Positions 1-13,637 of a DNA stretch of 64,000 nucleotides are shown one piece after another. The position numbers were made by a program, and so were the translations under genes. The notes below the pieces were generated by a model. The model was not told where the DNA came from. It did not search any database and saw only the letters and a list, made by a program, of their open reading frames with translations. The DNA lies in contig CP141146.1 of NCBI GenBank assembly GCA_035235625.1, positions 14,812,501 to 14,876,500 of the forward strand, given 5' to 3'. How positions within the stretch are numbered: position 1 is the stretch's first letter; every line of letters begins with the position of its first letter. This DNA is from Saururus chinensis (taxonomy: Eukaryota; Streptophyta; Magnoliopsida; Piperales; Saururaceae).

Positions 1-2175
1 TCAGGAATATTCCGTGCTGTACTTAGAGCAGATCCAAACTTTGAGGATGCACCTTGGCCCGCTGTTACACCTGAGGCCAAAGACTTTGTAAAAAGACTTT
101 TGAATAAAGACCATAGGAAAAGAATGACAGCTGCACAGGCTTTAAGTAAGTTGCAAGCTCCATTTTAGTTTAACCCATGTTTACCTGTTGTTATAGGGAT
201 TACAACATGGAGCTGAGTTGGCTGTATCCACATTGAACACCATTAGAAATGTGAATGCAGCTAACATAGTCGTTCATGACATGGCCTTCATATAATTTTT
301 TGCATTGGTATGAGTAGAAAATGGAGATTAATGAGGATCTTTGTGATGGCAGATCACCCTTGGTTACGAGATGATAATCGTCCAGTTCCACTAGATATAT
401 TAATATATAAGTTAATCAAGTCCTACCTGCGTGCCACACCTTTGAAACGGGCAGCATTGAAGGTGTTGCTTTTTTCTTTTGATTTAAGATTTTTCTTTTG
501 TCCTGAAAATTGTGTGATATCTCTATATTGTATCTTTTCATAATTAGGTTCCAGATATTGCTAATCTTTATTTAAATAAGAGTGCCTTTGCTTACAAGCA
601 ATGAAGTTTTAATTGTTAAGGCTCTATTGTACGAAAATATTAGAAGTATAATCTGGCGTACACGTGTATTAATTCTGATGACTTCATTGCAGGCTCTGTC
701 AAAAGCTTTAACTGAGGATGAGCTTGTTTACCTCCAGGCTCAATATAAATTGTTGGAACCGAACAGAGATGGGCGAGTCTCGCTTGAAAACTTCCGAGTG
801 GTTAGTTATAGATCTATCTTACTTCTTGCATCAGGAGTGTTCTAAAATCCATTTGAAAGCCTCTTTAATTATTAGAGAACGCCAAGGTTATTTGCAAGCT
901 AGCTTATTAATGAAGAACAGGATAAGGATTCATTTAAAGTAGTACTCTAAACTACTGCCTTTGGATAGTAGTAAACAAGATCGAGAGGCGGATGACTTTA
1001 TCTTACCCTTGGACATTACCTCTTTCTTAATTTCTTAAAGGAATTTCTAAACATTTTGCAGGCTCTCATGAGAAATGGAACTGATGCAATGAAGGAATCT
1101 AGAGTTCCAGAAATTTTGAATTCGGTATGGATTATGCAATCTTGTATTGTGTTAGACTATAAATTATGACAAGTGACGTAGCATTCTAGGAAGATTTCCT
1201 GATCTTATATTATACTCACCTCTATCCCATAATAAGTGTCCTAATTGCCTTTTCAAAATGAACTATGGTATGTTTTAAAAAACCAAATAGGACACTTTAT
1301 TATGGAATGGAGTTACATTTAGCTTCTAGCAGAACTTGTTTCAAAATGTTGATATAGTTTGTGGAAATGTGGAATATGTAGGCATTCGTGTATGTCCCCC
1401 TTATGTAGTGGGTTTTGTTGTACATTTTTTAGTGCAGGGCTATTGGTAGTTGCTTTACCCTAAATGAAGACAAACATGTATTTCTTAGAGAAAGATTATT
1501 TTTAATATTAATTCATTTTGGTAATCAATTAGTCTCTACTTGCCAATCACTTTTATTAACCATACATTTCGTGGGATCCTCATGTGCTATGCCTCTGGTT
1601 CTATGTGGAGCTCCGTTGAGATTTAAAACAATTTTGGTTCTATTATCTTATGCTAGTCGGATCCTGATTTGAATGAAAATATATGCTTTTATTGATATGG
1701 AAGGTTGAACTGCATAGGAGTCGGTTAATCTTCATTTGGTGTTTGTTTTTCTTGCTCATGTTACTCATCTTTATGTCTGTTAGATGGAACAACTCTCATA
1801 CAGAAAAATGGACTTCGAAGAGTTCTGTGCTGCTGCTATCAGCACGTATCAATTGGAAGCAGTTGAGGGCTGGGAGAAGATTGCCAGCACGGCTTTCGAG
1901 CATTTTGAGCTAGAAGGAAACCGAGTGATCTCGGTTGAGGAATTGGCACGAGTAAGTAAAGCTGATCTATTTAGGTTGACATCTATGGTTTCAGATAAAT
2001 CTGGAACACCCATTAAGCCCAATATTACTGCCTTTTTCAGGAAATGAGTCTAGGTCCTACAGCTCACACAGTTTTGCGTGACTGGATCAGACCTGATGGA
2101 ATGCTAAATTTAGTTGGTTACACTAAGTTCTTGCATGGGGTGACATTACGGTATTCACATCAAAAACATCACTAG
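1..2175 (+). CDS. CDPK-related protein kinase (CRK), 3' part of gene
   Basis: This is the C-terminal 242 codons of a CDPK-related Ser/Thr kinase; the catalytic N-lobe lies off the left edge. Six exons join in frame with GT/AG borders: 1-145, 353-462, 693-800, 1062-1124, 1784-1951 and 2041-2175 (TAG stop). Exon 1 gives the end of the kinase domain ([13 protein letters not shown], then [21 protein letters not shown]) and exon 2 continues with HPWLRD. The later exons give the CRK regulatory tail: [41 protein letters not shown], and a last exon with RDWIRPDG and KFLHGVTLR. The EF-hand-like loops lack several calcium ligands, which is typical of CRKs as opposed to true CDPKs. CRKs are usually membrane-anchored by N-terminal acylation, which cannot be seen here. 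A small MITE lies in the intron before exon 5. Family assignment is secure; the paralogue is not determined. Confidence 0.93.
1213..1315. mobile_element. Stowaway-like MITE in CRK intron
   Basis: The ends are inverted copies. The left reads CTCACCTCTATCCCATAATA and the right is its near complement, TTATGGAATGGAG, flanked by TA. It is about 100 bp, has no coding capacity, and lies in the intron between exons ending at 1124 and starting at 1784. Tc1/mariner-derived Stowaway MITEs have this size and TA target. Confidence 0.6.
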
Positions 2176-2861
2176 TGTTATTTTTATTCTTGTTTTTTTT
2201 TTCGTTTTTTTCCCTTGTAGACAAGTTGATTGATTATAATTCATACGAAAATTGAGTTATATGTAACTTGTAAGGGTTTGTAAGTGCTTTTCTCAAGTAA
2301 AAGGATGCAATGTGTAAATGAAATACTACTGAGGCCCGTATTCAAAGCCTTTTTAGCTGGATAAACAATTTTCTTCCTCCATTGGAATTGAAAACTTATC
2401 ATTCACAGCAAATAAAGCATTCTTTATCCTCTCTTTTGCTCAGACAATCCCAATTATCTCCTCTTGCGATCGTAGAACAGATAGTTATTGTTTGTATAAG
2501 AGCAAACGGGCATCTTGTTGCGACAAAGTTGGACAAGCAAAGGAGTTTTTTTTCAGTTTATGTCCCAAAAAACTTGTAATAAACCTCAGATACTGGTAAT
2601 CATTTTGTTGATTTAAGGTATTCAAGTAGAAGCCATCCATTGTGAAGTAATTCCGGTACAGATAGAATAACCGAAAATAAATGGATTGTTTCTAGTAAAA
2701 GGGCTATCCTTGGGAACTGTTAGCTATTTTTCTGGGAAAGAGTAGTTTTCATTTCAACTTGAGGAATACTATCATGTTTTAAGTTGGAATTACATCACAT
2801 GCATTGACCTTGGCGGAGCCAGCATATAGCATAAAACTAACTAGCCAGAGTAATCTCAATG
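2176..2861. other. CRK 3' UTR and AT-rich intergenic DNA
   Basis: Follows the CRK stop codon. The first ~150 bases are T-rich and could be the 3' UTR. I see no further coding exon or recognisable repeat. Confidence 0.5.
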
Positions 2862-3062
2862 TACTCCCTCTTTTTCATATTAATAGTTATTTTTGGAAAA
2901 ATAATAATTTTTTATTGAATGGTGAAATCACATCATGGAGAAAGAAAAATAAGATACTTTCTTTTGAAGTACCCAATCACTTAAATTAAACAAAATAAAG
3001 TTAATAATATAAAATAAATTTTTTTGTTAAATGAAACTAATAATTTAAGGTTTAGGGAGTAT
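2862..3062. mobile_element. Stowaway-like MITE
   Basis: Begins TACTCCCTC...TATTAATAG and ends ...TTTAGGGAGTA, with inverted termini flanked by TA. About 200 bp and AT-rich inside. It matches the family also present at 29.5, 33.0, 44.3, 47.1, 51.2, 54.7 and 56.6 kb. Confidence 0.65.
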
Positions 3063-5000
3063 TTGTCTACACATTCAAAACCGGGGCTGGGGCTGTACTT
3101 GACCCTCACCAAGTATGTGATCTACTGGCAGTCTCCGCAGCAATTGACAATTACGTGTATTGTAAACTACCAATCAAATAACTATATTTATAGAAAAAAT
3201 TGCTAAATCTAATGCTTTCAAAGTGCTTTTTGTTAGATGCCAGCTCGGTCTATATATCATCACATTAATGAATAGTTTGCACTTGATGCATAAGTTCATT
3301 TGATAAGAAAAAAGCTTCAGTTAATAAAATGCTCTAGTAAGTAATACGAGTGATAATAGCTCCCTACTATGAGAGTCCTAATTCCATGAAAACCTTGTGA
3401 GTGATATGAGCGATATTGGATCTGTTATGCAGGGAAAGAATATATATCTAAATTATAATTTTCAAGTTTGGATTCGAATTAGACGAAAAGTTCTTACAAT
3501 AGTAGTAGGCAATGCCACTTCATTATCATCAGTTCTTGCCTCAGCTTTTCTTGGTCTTCCTAAAGTGGGTTCATAACCCTTCAAAATGTGCAACCCCCTC
3601 AGTTCCGTCCCTGCATGTGGATCCCTCAATCTTGGTCTAAATGAATAATTTATCACTATCAAATTCCGATTTGAGAATAATTTTTTTCAAATGAATAATT
3701 TTTTTACATATTGATATAAACTAAAAAATTCCAATTTGAGAATAGAGAAAAAGGTTATGCTCTAAATTCGATGTACACTCGGCCTAACATTTTCACCGTG
3801 GTGCAACAATCTTTACTGGGTACACCTAAAATTTTCATTATGTATAACATATGCTAGCTATTTGGAATTTTATAGTTAAGAGTTAACATTTATATGTGTC
3901 CTATATTACATACAATAGTTTCTGCACTTCCATGTATTCCCTTGCCTCTATTATGCTTTATAAGGTTTAAATTCAGCTGTCTGACCTGTTTATTATCTTT
4001 ATTGCTTTGGACCTACCCATTAAACCTATTACAAGTGACGAACTTCTTATATGAGTTACCAGTATAAGAGCATGATGGGGTTTTGACCGATAAATTAAAA
4101 AAAAAGAGCTTAAAGAATTAAAAGCCACACTTTCATATACCCTAATACTAAAAAGGATAAAAGTACCCTCTATTTGCCTATAAATTTTCAAACAAATGTC
4201 ATCCCTCACCCTCACCCCCACCTCTCCATTTCCTATTTTGCAGATGTGGCCGGGCCAGCAGCCTTGGTCTAGTTTATTATTTTACGACAAACTAGTAATT
4301 AAATAAAGTATTTAAAAGACTCTTTTTGGGAAGTAGTTTATTAGGTTTTAAAATTTTTGTTAGGGTTTGAAAAGGAACCTTGTCAACATAGGTTTAGTAA
4401 GTAGATTCCTCCTTATTCACATATCCTGAATGCACCCCCTGTTTTGAAATTCTTCTTTCAACCCCAATGGTCTCACCTCCACTGAATATTGGCCCACAAT
4501 TAAAAGGTTATGAAGGGCCATTCTAACAGCCTGAACATCGGGACAAAATTATCGTTATACACTTTCTCTAAGAAAGATTATCACTATGTTGAAGAAGTAC
4601 AATGGCCAAAGCAACTTAAGTACTTCTCACAGGCCATGACAATGCGCCAAATTCGTCTATGATAATAAATTGATAATAACGCTAAGCTAACAACATTGAA
4701 GGGCTGATTTTAGGAGTAGTTTTTAATATCTTGCAATGGTTTGTGTTTGCAGATGAAACTCAATGACTAATAGAAATAAGTTAATATTTTATTCACCTGC
4801 CCAATTAGTGAAAATAGCAAGTGTCACTGATGAAATTTACACAAAATGGTTTTTTGCCCTATGAGACTTGTAGATTTTAGGCAGAGTTCAATCAAGTTAA
4901 ATTTCTATAGGAATCAATTGCAACAGAGAGATTTAGGGCCTCTTTGGTTACCACTTGGTTTTTAAAGAAAAAGTTTTTGGGTCATATCAATGTATAAAAT
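3063..5000. other. AT-rich intergenic DNA
   Basis: No gene, structural RNA or complete transposon recognised. A GGGCCTCTTTGGTTACC stretch near 4937 resembles one end of a PIF/Harbinger or hAT MITE, but no partner end is seen nearby. Confidence 0.4.
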
Positions 5001-8000
5001 TGTCACACCCCCAAACTTCAAAACCCGAGAAAAATAAATTAATAATAATAAATTACACCCTAAACCCAACCATCACGTGACACATTAATGCATAAAAGAC
5101 AGAAAAAATCCCAAAGAAAGATTTCTAAAACAAACAAAAGAAAAAGAGTGAGCAAAAGTCTAGTAAGGAAAAAACTATTATCAACAACAATTATGAATAC
5201 TCGGAAACACGTAAGAAGATAAATCATTCAACCATACATGATTTAATATTAATTCAATATCATAGTAACTATCATTAAACCCAGTTTAAATTAGTTATCA
5301 TTTCAATATGACAATAGTCCCAATGGAACCTCGTTTAATTAAGTTATCATTTCCACTATCCACTACCAAATTGCAATGCCTCGTTGAGTTCATTATAAAA
5401 TCTCAGCGGAAAGACAAGGGAGGGATTTGGGGTCTTGCACTTTTTGCACCCATCTTTTTGAAACTTTTGGAGCATGAGAAGCATACATTCATTAATGTAT
5501 TTTTTATTCAACCATCAATTACCACACATCCTCTTTATTTAAGAAATAGGAGAGTATCAAGTTGTCTGTTGTATAAGCTATTACCCAGAGTATTTTATAA
5601 TCTTGTTAGGTTTCTTAGTAATTCCCAATTCCCATTGTTAAACAAAACTTTAAATATTACTTTTACTAAGAAACCAAAGTTGACATCACGACCTAACCAA
5701 AATGGTTAACTTAGACTTGCCAAGGTCAATTCAACCAAACACACAAATGTCTCTAAGTGCCATGTAAGCAAGCCCCACTGTCTGTTAGCTACTAAGGAAC
5801 AAATGATAAGAGATCCACACCCAAGTGTCCATGTCCCATACTATGGACACATAGGGTTTCACCTTGATGTCGCAATTATGCATTGTAGGGCGGCTCTAGC
5901 GTCTACATAGACCAACTTCACCACATTGTGGGGTCTAACTCATAACACCTTGAATTGATGCATATATTAAATTTAAATCATATCATATAATAAAATATAA
6001 GTACAAGCAAGCATATGTCAAATATGCACAACATCTAAATATGTAGTCAATTAATATTGAAGAACATGTCCAACAACGTATAATAAACATTCACATACTA
6101 TATATGAACATACCATGGAGTAATATTTATAATAACATGTAGGAAATAATCTTATACATACAATTTAGGTAATACGTAAAAAATAAAATTAAAATTTACT
6201 AAACTAATTAAGTCCTCAAACATGCACCTAAACTCAAAATATTGTCATTAATATGTCATAGAGTAATACTTAAAACAATAAGTAGGAAATGGATACCATA
6301 CATGCTAAATAGCATTAAAGAGCTATTAACTACACCTAAACTTGCTTCTAAACTCATCATGCAATCATATACTAAAGGAAAAACATGTATTTCATGAAAT
6401 GTTTCTAGTTCCATTTTTTGGTAGGATGGTCAGGCAACTATTAATGTATGCATGATACAAGAGCATATATGATTTTTCTAATTCATATATATCAACAAAA
6501 AATCCTATGTAGAGCATGCGACATTTATCTATTCAAGTACATGTACACTCACACATATAAGCATAATCATTAAAAATCTCATACTCTTATATGGACATAA
6601 GAGGCATCATGTTTACTGATTTCATATCATCAAACATAACCATAAGGAATAAAATAAAATCTACTATATTTTTCTTAATTGCACAGAATTCATGCATATG
6701 GTATACAAAAATGTAGTCTTTAGAGATAAAATCATAATAAATCACAAACACTTAAAAATAACCAACATTTGTATTGGGAACTACTAACATAATGATAAGT
6801 CTATATAAAATTTTGTGCCCCAAAAACCAATAGTCTGGGCAGTATAAAAATAATAGAAGTCATAGGGGTAATTCGAATTGTTGACCAAAAATTATGGCAA
6901 ATCCATCTAGTTATGATCGCATCATGGTTAAATTTTTATGACTTTTAGACATTTATAAAATGATTTATGGATTTTTTAATACTAAACTGAGAATATCATG
7001 CTAACTAAATATTCATGAAAATACATGAAAAGTAGACAAATATCCACATCATACCAAGAATCAATCAAACCATATTATAAAAATTATATAACCCCTAAAA
7101 GAACTAATGGGCATTCATAAGAATCTAGATTCATTGGTCGATTTCCTTACCTTCGACTTTTGATTCAAGCTCGACCTTCACAGACTCAAATCCTATGAAA
7201 ATCAAAGAAATTTTCTAAGTAACAATTTGTATTACAAAAAAATCCAGAATGCGAAAGATCTAGTATTAGGGAGAGGTTTAAATCATTCTTGTTTGATTTG
7301 AAAGAGAGAATGAAAGGAGTTGAAATAACTTGAAAATAGGTAAAGAAAAAAGAGAAAAGAGAGAAGAGGACATAAGGGAGAGGGAGGGACGTGAGAAAGG
7401 GGAGAGGGGAGGTTCTTTACCTACTTTATGGTATTTTTACAAAAAAAATTCTCTAACCAAAAGTGGTTAGAGTGACTAAGTTAAATTAATTCTGATTGGG
7501 CAAGTTCAGGGATTAATTTTTGAGACAAAGATCAAGGGGTTAGGAGGTTAAGAGACTTCATCAAAGGATTTCAAAAGAAACCACTCTTAGAAGTGGGCAT
7601 AAGATTTAATGGGTTAAGCCCATATTATTAATGTGGGCATAATATTTACATGGGCTAAGCCCATATTATTTATGTGGGTCAAACCTATATTGATTATATG
7701 GGTTAAGCCTATATGGTAGAGAGCCCAAACCCCACTTTGTATTGTATGAGAATCATATATGTAAATTGGTTGAAGGAGTGAATAGTCCCACATTGCCTAG
7801 AAGAATGTAATGTGTTGGTATATAAGGCACAAGTTTGGTCTTTCACGTTAGGCCCTTAGGCCAACCCACTTGTGTGGGAGAGTGATATGTTAGACACATA
7901 CACCTAGGTGGGCTAACCCATATGCGTGTGCCACTGCCGTTTGGCATGCTCTATTCAGTTCGCACGTGCGGCCGGGTTGGGACAAATTCATTTAGTTTGG

Positions 8001-8200
8001 TTTCTATTAACCCAAAACGGGTCCAGTTTGATTTCACTAAAAGTGTTCGTTAACGGATGGACACGTTTGAATGAGACGGGTTGTGTAAGGAGGGCGAATT
8101 CTATCTTACGGATAAAGTAATTTGCTTGATTCAATCATAATTATTCAAATAAGATTTCTCATCACAATACTTGCAAAGGTACGAAAATAACAACCACGTG
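5001..8200. mobile_element. Possible LTR retrotransposon debris
   Basis: The segment opens with TGTCACACCCCC, an end often seen on plant Ty3/Gypsy LTRs (here perhaps the complement of an LTR end). It continues as AT-rich sequence with no gag-pol motif. A second LTR-like promoter block follows near 7.8 kb. I could not find a matching second LTR, a primer-binding site or target duplications, so element limits and family are unknown. One 133-codon open stretch at 5308-5709 has no recognisable domain. Confidence 0.25.
7783..7830 (+). promoter_or_regulatory. LTR-like promoter with TATA box
   Basis: AGTCCCACATTGCC is followed about 30 bases later by TATATAAGG (7819-7827). This pairing is common in plant LTR U3 regions. 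No gene starts downstream, so a retroelement promoter is the likeliest reading. Confidence 0.35.
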
Positions 8201-9749
8201 CAACTACTTGTTGATACTAAGAGAGAGAGAATATGGAACCACAATCTGATTGGTCGTGCGTGAAAACTCATGTAAGCTCAAAACTATACTATACCCCTAT
8301 CTTCAAATAGTCTTATCTCGGCCATCCGAAATCCGTTTTAGGTATTCTTGGTTTTCTTCATATTCAAGTCTAGTTTTTATTCTAAGAGGTAAAAATTCTT
8401 TGTAGTATGAGATATATTATTTTTAAAATACTAAGGTGAAAAACCCTAAAGTCAAGGGGTTGGGTCTACTAATGTCTAAGGATTTAAGTAATCCTCTAGC
8501 ACAACAAACATGCACACACACTCTAAAATCAATTAAATATAAATTTAAAAAATTTTGGGTTAATTTTTAAAGTAAGAAAATGTTTAAATTTTTTTTCAAG
8601 ATTTTTTATTATTACAAAAATGTCATGTCAACTCAAAATACCTTTTAGTTTTTAATATTCTTCCTTAGGAATCTTCTTGTAGAAAGGGCCTTTAAGCACT
8701 TTTCCTTTTCCATCCAAAGAGACTGAGTGATGGGCTTGTGTTTGACACTGGCTTATATGCAAGGCCTACATTCTAACACTTTAACACATTGCTCCTATGA
8801 ATGCTAATGAGACAAGCCATGCCAAGGTTTAGTTTGATATTGAAATTTTAATTCCTAGCTCGAGTTCGAATAAAGGTTGAGTTGCTTTAGTTTTTGACCA
8901 ATACTTCGTTTTGTAATAGGTGGCCAGAAGTATTTAGAGAAGAAATCACTAATACTAACATGGTCAGAAAGAGGACTAATGTGTTCAAACTAGAAAATCA
9001 AACAATTTAGTTTTAGTTGACTTTAATTTCCAAATCTAGACTATAATACAAAACGAAAGGAGTACAGTTCCTTGTTCTCATGAGACATTGTCTATTTCCT
9101 CTAACCAAAAGTTTGAGGTTGTGATACCTAAAAAAAATAAAAATAAAATATTTAATAGGAGTTAAAATTTGAGAGACATAAAATCTATATATAATATGTA
9201 ATATATATAATTAAAAAAACATTAAACATATTATGAATTCAAGCTTTGCTCAAACTTTGACCCGAATTGAGGCGATTATGGGTATATTTGAGCTTGACTT
9301 TACCAATTTCGAGTTCAAGTTTGACCACTAGTCAAATTGCGCCTAGCATGAGCCGACTCGAGGCTTTTGAGCTTGCTATAACACCCTTAGAGATCCAACA
9401 TAGAATAGCATTCCACAATGCACACATTTACTATTACTTGTTGGCTCCGTGTAATTGAAGACTAACTTATTTCTTTCAAAATCATATCCATGGAACGGAA
9501 GCTTTAGAGAATTCAAACCTCTAGCTGTATAATAATACAAGTTGATTGTGAAAAAAATTTAGCCAGGTTCGACGTTAACAATTTCTCAAACCATGCCAAG
9601 TACACGGAGCTACCACAAATGGTTTCAGATTTTTCGTGTGTGAGGTTCTTTGAAGTTGTTATCAGAAACTAATTGAAATCTTCTGTACAAGAGGATGGGT
9701 GCATCCCCTCTAAGACTGTCAGTCTACGGTGCTCAATGCAATCAACCTA
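8201..9749. other. Intergenic DNA downstream of GOS1
   Basis: AT-rich sequence with no supported gene. A short stretch around 9250-9390 has repeated GCTTGA/ACTCGAGG words like the arms of the degenerate hAT-like ends at 48.3 and 61.4 kb, but no terminus is defined. The part nearest 9749 is the expected GOS1 3' UTR. Confidence 0.4.
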
Positions 9750-12695
9750 TCATTTCATGATCCAGTAAACAATCAGAAATGTAGTACATACAGCAATAAC
9801 TGCTGAGAGAACGAGGGTGTCTTTTGATTTTTTCCGCTTTATTGCTCCTGCATGATTAAACCAAATGCAAGTGAGGGTTATTGAATTCTGATCTACGAGG
9901 TCTTAGCAATTATGAGATAAAAAATTACCTAGAATTCCACGAATCACAGGAAATCTGTCACCCAACTGCTTCACTTTTCCCTGAATGGTTGTCAATGCAT
10001 TTCTCTGTGCACCTAATGCACCTCTACTTGCCTCAGCTTGACCAGTTACCTCATCAATCTACCATTTTAGAAGCATTAAATGTATGGACAGTTAGTACAC
10101 ACTCTATTTATAGGGAACTAAGTTTCAGCCTCACCTGTGTGATGCTGCCATGTACAGCTGCCCTTTCTCTTAATAAGTTCGGTGCAGATTGCGAACTGCT
10201 AGATGCCTGTAGCAAAGCAATTTAAGATTCAGAATCCCAAAATTCTAGAGTGATATTTTCATTGATTTCCTCAATAACTAACCTTGTATTCATTAATGTC
10301 ATTACGGACAGAAGTAAGGAGTTCCGCATGCTCCCTGATCAGCATTATGTTTCCCTTAGTGCGCTTGAACTCCTGTTCAATCCAAGAAAGCAAATAATTA
10401 ACAATTATACTAACAATAAAACTATAAATAGAGACCTGATTGAATGAATGGAGAGGGTCATTATTCCCTTATCTTTATTTATCTGCTATTGTTGGCAATT
10501 GGCATGATTTCTAGATCATCTCTGTCAATCTTCCAAGTCTCTACAAAAATAAAATCCATGTCATACAGACTTGGAAGATTTGACATTAGAAGTAAATCAG
10601 ATTCAACCTTCTATCAATGGAAAATGAGATGAAGATTCAGAGCAATAATCAGATTTATACATAAAGGGTCATTTTATAGGAAACCAAGGCAGATGCAGCA
10701 GTTTATCTAGCCTGAAACATGAACATAAAACCTTCAAACAGGTTTATTGTTCCACTTAGACTACTTCACCTAGCAATATGAGGGCTAAAAGTTTCCAACC
10801 TCTGACTACCAAAAACAACATAGTCAAGGAAGGTATAGCACATTTTTCCGAATAAAGAGCTCCATATAAGCATATTAGAAATTTTCTTCGTGTGATGAAT
10901 GTGCACTATTTTGTTAAAGATGTATTTTATGACATAAATTTCATCTGGTACATTTTATGATTTATTTATTTCCATTCTACTTTTATAAGAGAACAAGTTT
11001 AAGCAAAAATTTAGCAATAAATACTGGAATGCTTATGATAATTTGTGAAATGTGCCAATGGTGAATACACACACAGACACACACGCACGCACAAACACAA
11101 TACTTCAAGATAGAATATGAAATGAATTTTAACCATGATGGTTGCCTTTGTTGAGATAGAGTTTAGACAGCTCAGATAATATAATTTTGATCACTGATCA
11201 CAATTTACCATAGTTTGTTATTTATTTTTCCATGTCCAGTATCTAATGTCCTAAATTGACCTTTAGGAATGAGTTTAATCTGAGAAACGAATCACAGTCA
11301 GATGTTTACGCCTCATGCAAAATGTAGTCATAGGCATACCACTACTTAATTCAGGAGTCCGGTGAAGTTTCTTTTACCCTTTCCAAGGAAAAGGGTAAAG
11401 CCTGTCTCAAACATATATCAGAAAAGAGAAATATGACATTGTATGTTACCTATATGCCACCCACTGAATAATCCAAGAAATTTAGCAAAGCTAGACATTT
11501 TTAAACAGATGATGCAGACCTACTGATAACCAAATATATGATCCAGAGCTGAGTACATAACTAATAGGCAATCCTTCCCTCTGATTAATCGCATGATTTA
11601 ATTGGTAAGGAAGAAATCACTTCAATCACTCAAAAGTTGCCATATTTGTGACAAGGAAAGAAAATTGTCAATTAAAAAAATTATTAAATAGCTTCCTAGA
11701 CATGTTTTCAGAACTCCTTTCAGTACATGGCTTGACCCTTTTACTAAACATTCTATTACAATTCATCTTTTCCGGCTCTTCCTCACCTCTCTGAAGAACC
11801 TTCTTCTCATTTTCAAATTCGTTCAGACCCCATTTCTTATAGCAAGAAATGCTTATTCAGCAATTCCTAAAAGGATCTGAAAACATTATATAAGCATACA
11901 TCTCCATTGTGCCTTTCTTTACTAACCCACACTAGAAAATTTATATCAAAGTTTGAGCTTGAAAACACCACAACTGTACAAAGAGGATGTGCCTTTCTTT
12001 TCTCAAGACATAGAAAAGTATAACCGTAACATCTCAAGGCTGCAACTTCACAAATCACAATGCCCAATCACTTCAAAATTACAAATTGCAGATGTTTTCA
12101 TCTTAAGGAAGGATTCGGCTCAAGATCACAGCAACAAGATCATCAAGATATCAACAATTCATCACAATGGCATCTGTAGTATCTCTCCCAGCTACCACAT
12201 TGCACCCACCAACATTGACAGACGAAGAGAGTGACACGGGACCCACCTGGACTAACTCATGGAAGATGTCACGATGGCGGGCGAGCTTCTGGGTGACGGA
12301 GGCGGCAGGGGCGGAGGCGGCGGCACACCGGCCCATGGCCTCGTTGACGTCAAGAAGCTTCTCCAGGAGCGACTCGATCTCCATCTCCATCGACCTCCAC
12401 TGCGTGTGCGACTCCGACGGGGACCTTGATTCCGAGTATCCTGCAAGAGAAGTGCAATAATGAGGGAAATGAGAAGGAACCCATTTGAGCAATTCGATCA
12501 AAGGTTCAAACCAGAAAAGAAAAAACGGATGAAAACGATTCGACTCGATTCGAACGTCGTGGTTAGGAGGGTTCCGGGGAGGCGAAGAGGCCCACCTCCG
12601 AGCTTGGCGTAAGAGGAGAGGCGGACTTCCAGCTCGCCCTCGAGCCGCCGGGCCTCCTTCCTCAGCTCATCCCATTCGGACGCCACTTCGTCCAT
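9750..12695 (-). CDS. GOS12: Golgi Qb-SNARE, GOS1/GOSR1 family (GOS12-like)
   Basis: A complete six-exon gene on the minus strand: 12695-12596, 12440-12247, 10372-10283, 10206-10135, 10058-9929 and 9847-9750. All borders are GT/AG and phases agree, giving 227 codons plus TGA (Arabidopsis GOS11/GOS12 are similar in length). Recognisable blocks in order are WDELRKEARRLEGELEVRLS, SMEMEIESLLEKLLDVNEAM, SVTQKLARHRDI, EFKRTKGNIMLIREHAELL, LLRERAAVHGSI, the SNARE helix (IDEVTGQAEASRGALG...) and a C-terminal anchor (DTLVLSAVIAVCTTFLIVYW) after KRKKSK. As a family it acts as the Qb-SNARE in ER-Golgi and intra-Golgi fusion. The ATG at 12695 was chosen because the frame upstream has only a GTG (12761) and homologues start near DEV/WDEL. 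Intron 2 (10373-12246) is long and holds a CA-rich stretch near 11069. A Pack-hAT begins 96 bp upstream of the ATG. Confidence 0.95.
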
Positions 12696-13637
12696 GGCGA
12701 TTTCCTCGAGGACCAGACGGGGGAATTGAGGTTTCCCGGCGTCAGGCGAAGCAGTAGCCACTGCCAGTGCTAGAGTCCCTCACCTCGTAGCCAATGTTTT
12801 AAAACCCGGCCCGGACCCCGGCCCGGATTAGTGGCTGGGCTGGGTCGACCCGGTTGAACCGTGGGTCAACCCGGGTTGACCCGGATGATGACGTCATCAT
12901 CAAAAATAAATTTGCAGAGTTTCCCCCTAATACTAAAAAACATTTAGTTAAACCTGCTTCAAAATCTTATTTAACCCTATTTAACCATTTAAAATATTGT
13001 TCATTCTAACCACATTTAAACCTCCACTACTCAATTATTACAAGATGATAAAAATGATCAATCAAACAATTATTTAAAAAAAAACACAATTGATAATACA
13101 CCCAAATTTTGTTTGGCACAAACTAATTACAAGTTTACAACACTTTGAAATAAAAAAATATAGTGTTCACATGATTTAATAAGTCAGCAACAAAATTTGA
13201 CTTAATACGAGATCAAATTAGACTGCAACACAAACAAAGTGTTCAATTGATTTCCATACAATTAAGTCCATCAAAATCTACAATTAAGTCCATCTAGATC
13301 TTCCTCTCTCGAGTTTGCAGGAAACACAGACGTGGGAGACAAATTCAAAGTCAATTGTATCAGAAGCTAGCTAAGAAAAATCGAATCTCTACCCCAGATA
13401 GAAGGAAGAAAATAAATACGCAGCAGGAGTTAGAACTCAGAAATCAGCAAATCTGCTTAGAACACTAAATCGATTAGCCTTGATTCCGCAAGAAAACTCT
13501 GGATTTTGGATGATGGGAAAAAATATAATCACCAAAAAACTTCACCTTTCTCACTGTATTTCAAAGAATATAAGAATTAAACTACAAAATTTATCTTTGC
13601 TCATTCTTGTCACATTTAGTGGGCCAGCAATAGTTAC

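Noticed and set aside
5308..5709. 133-codon plus-strand open frame
   Set aside because: AT-rich context, no domain, no splice-linked neighbours; possibly chance or retroelement-derived.
12167..12460. Plus-strand open frame of 97 codons
   Set aside because: Antisense of GOS1 exon 2, whose minus-strand reading matches the SNARE family.
12498..12761. Extending GOS1 upstream to 12761
   Set aside because: The upstream codon is GTG, not ATG, and homologues begin near the ATG at 12695. The stretch below 12596 is intron.
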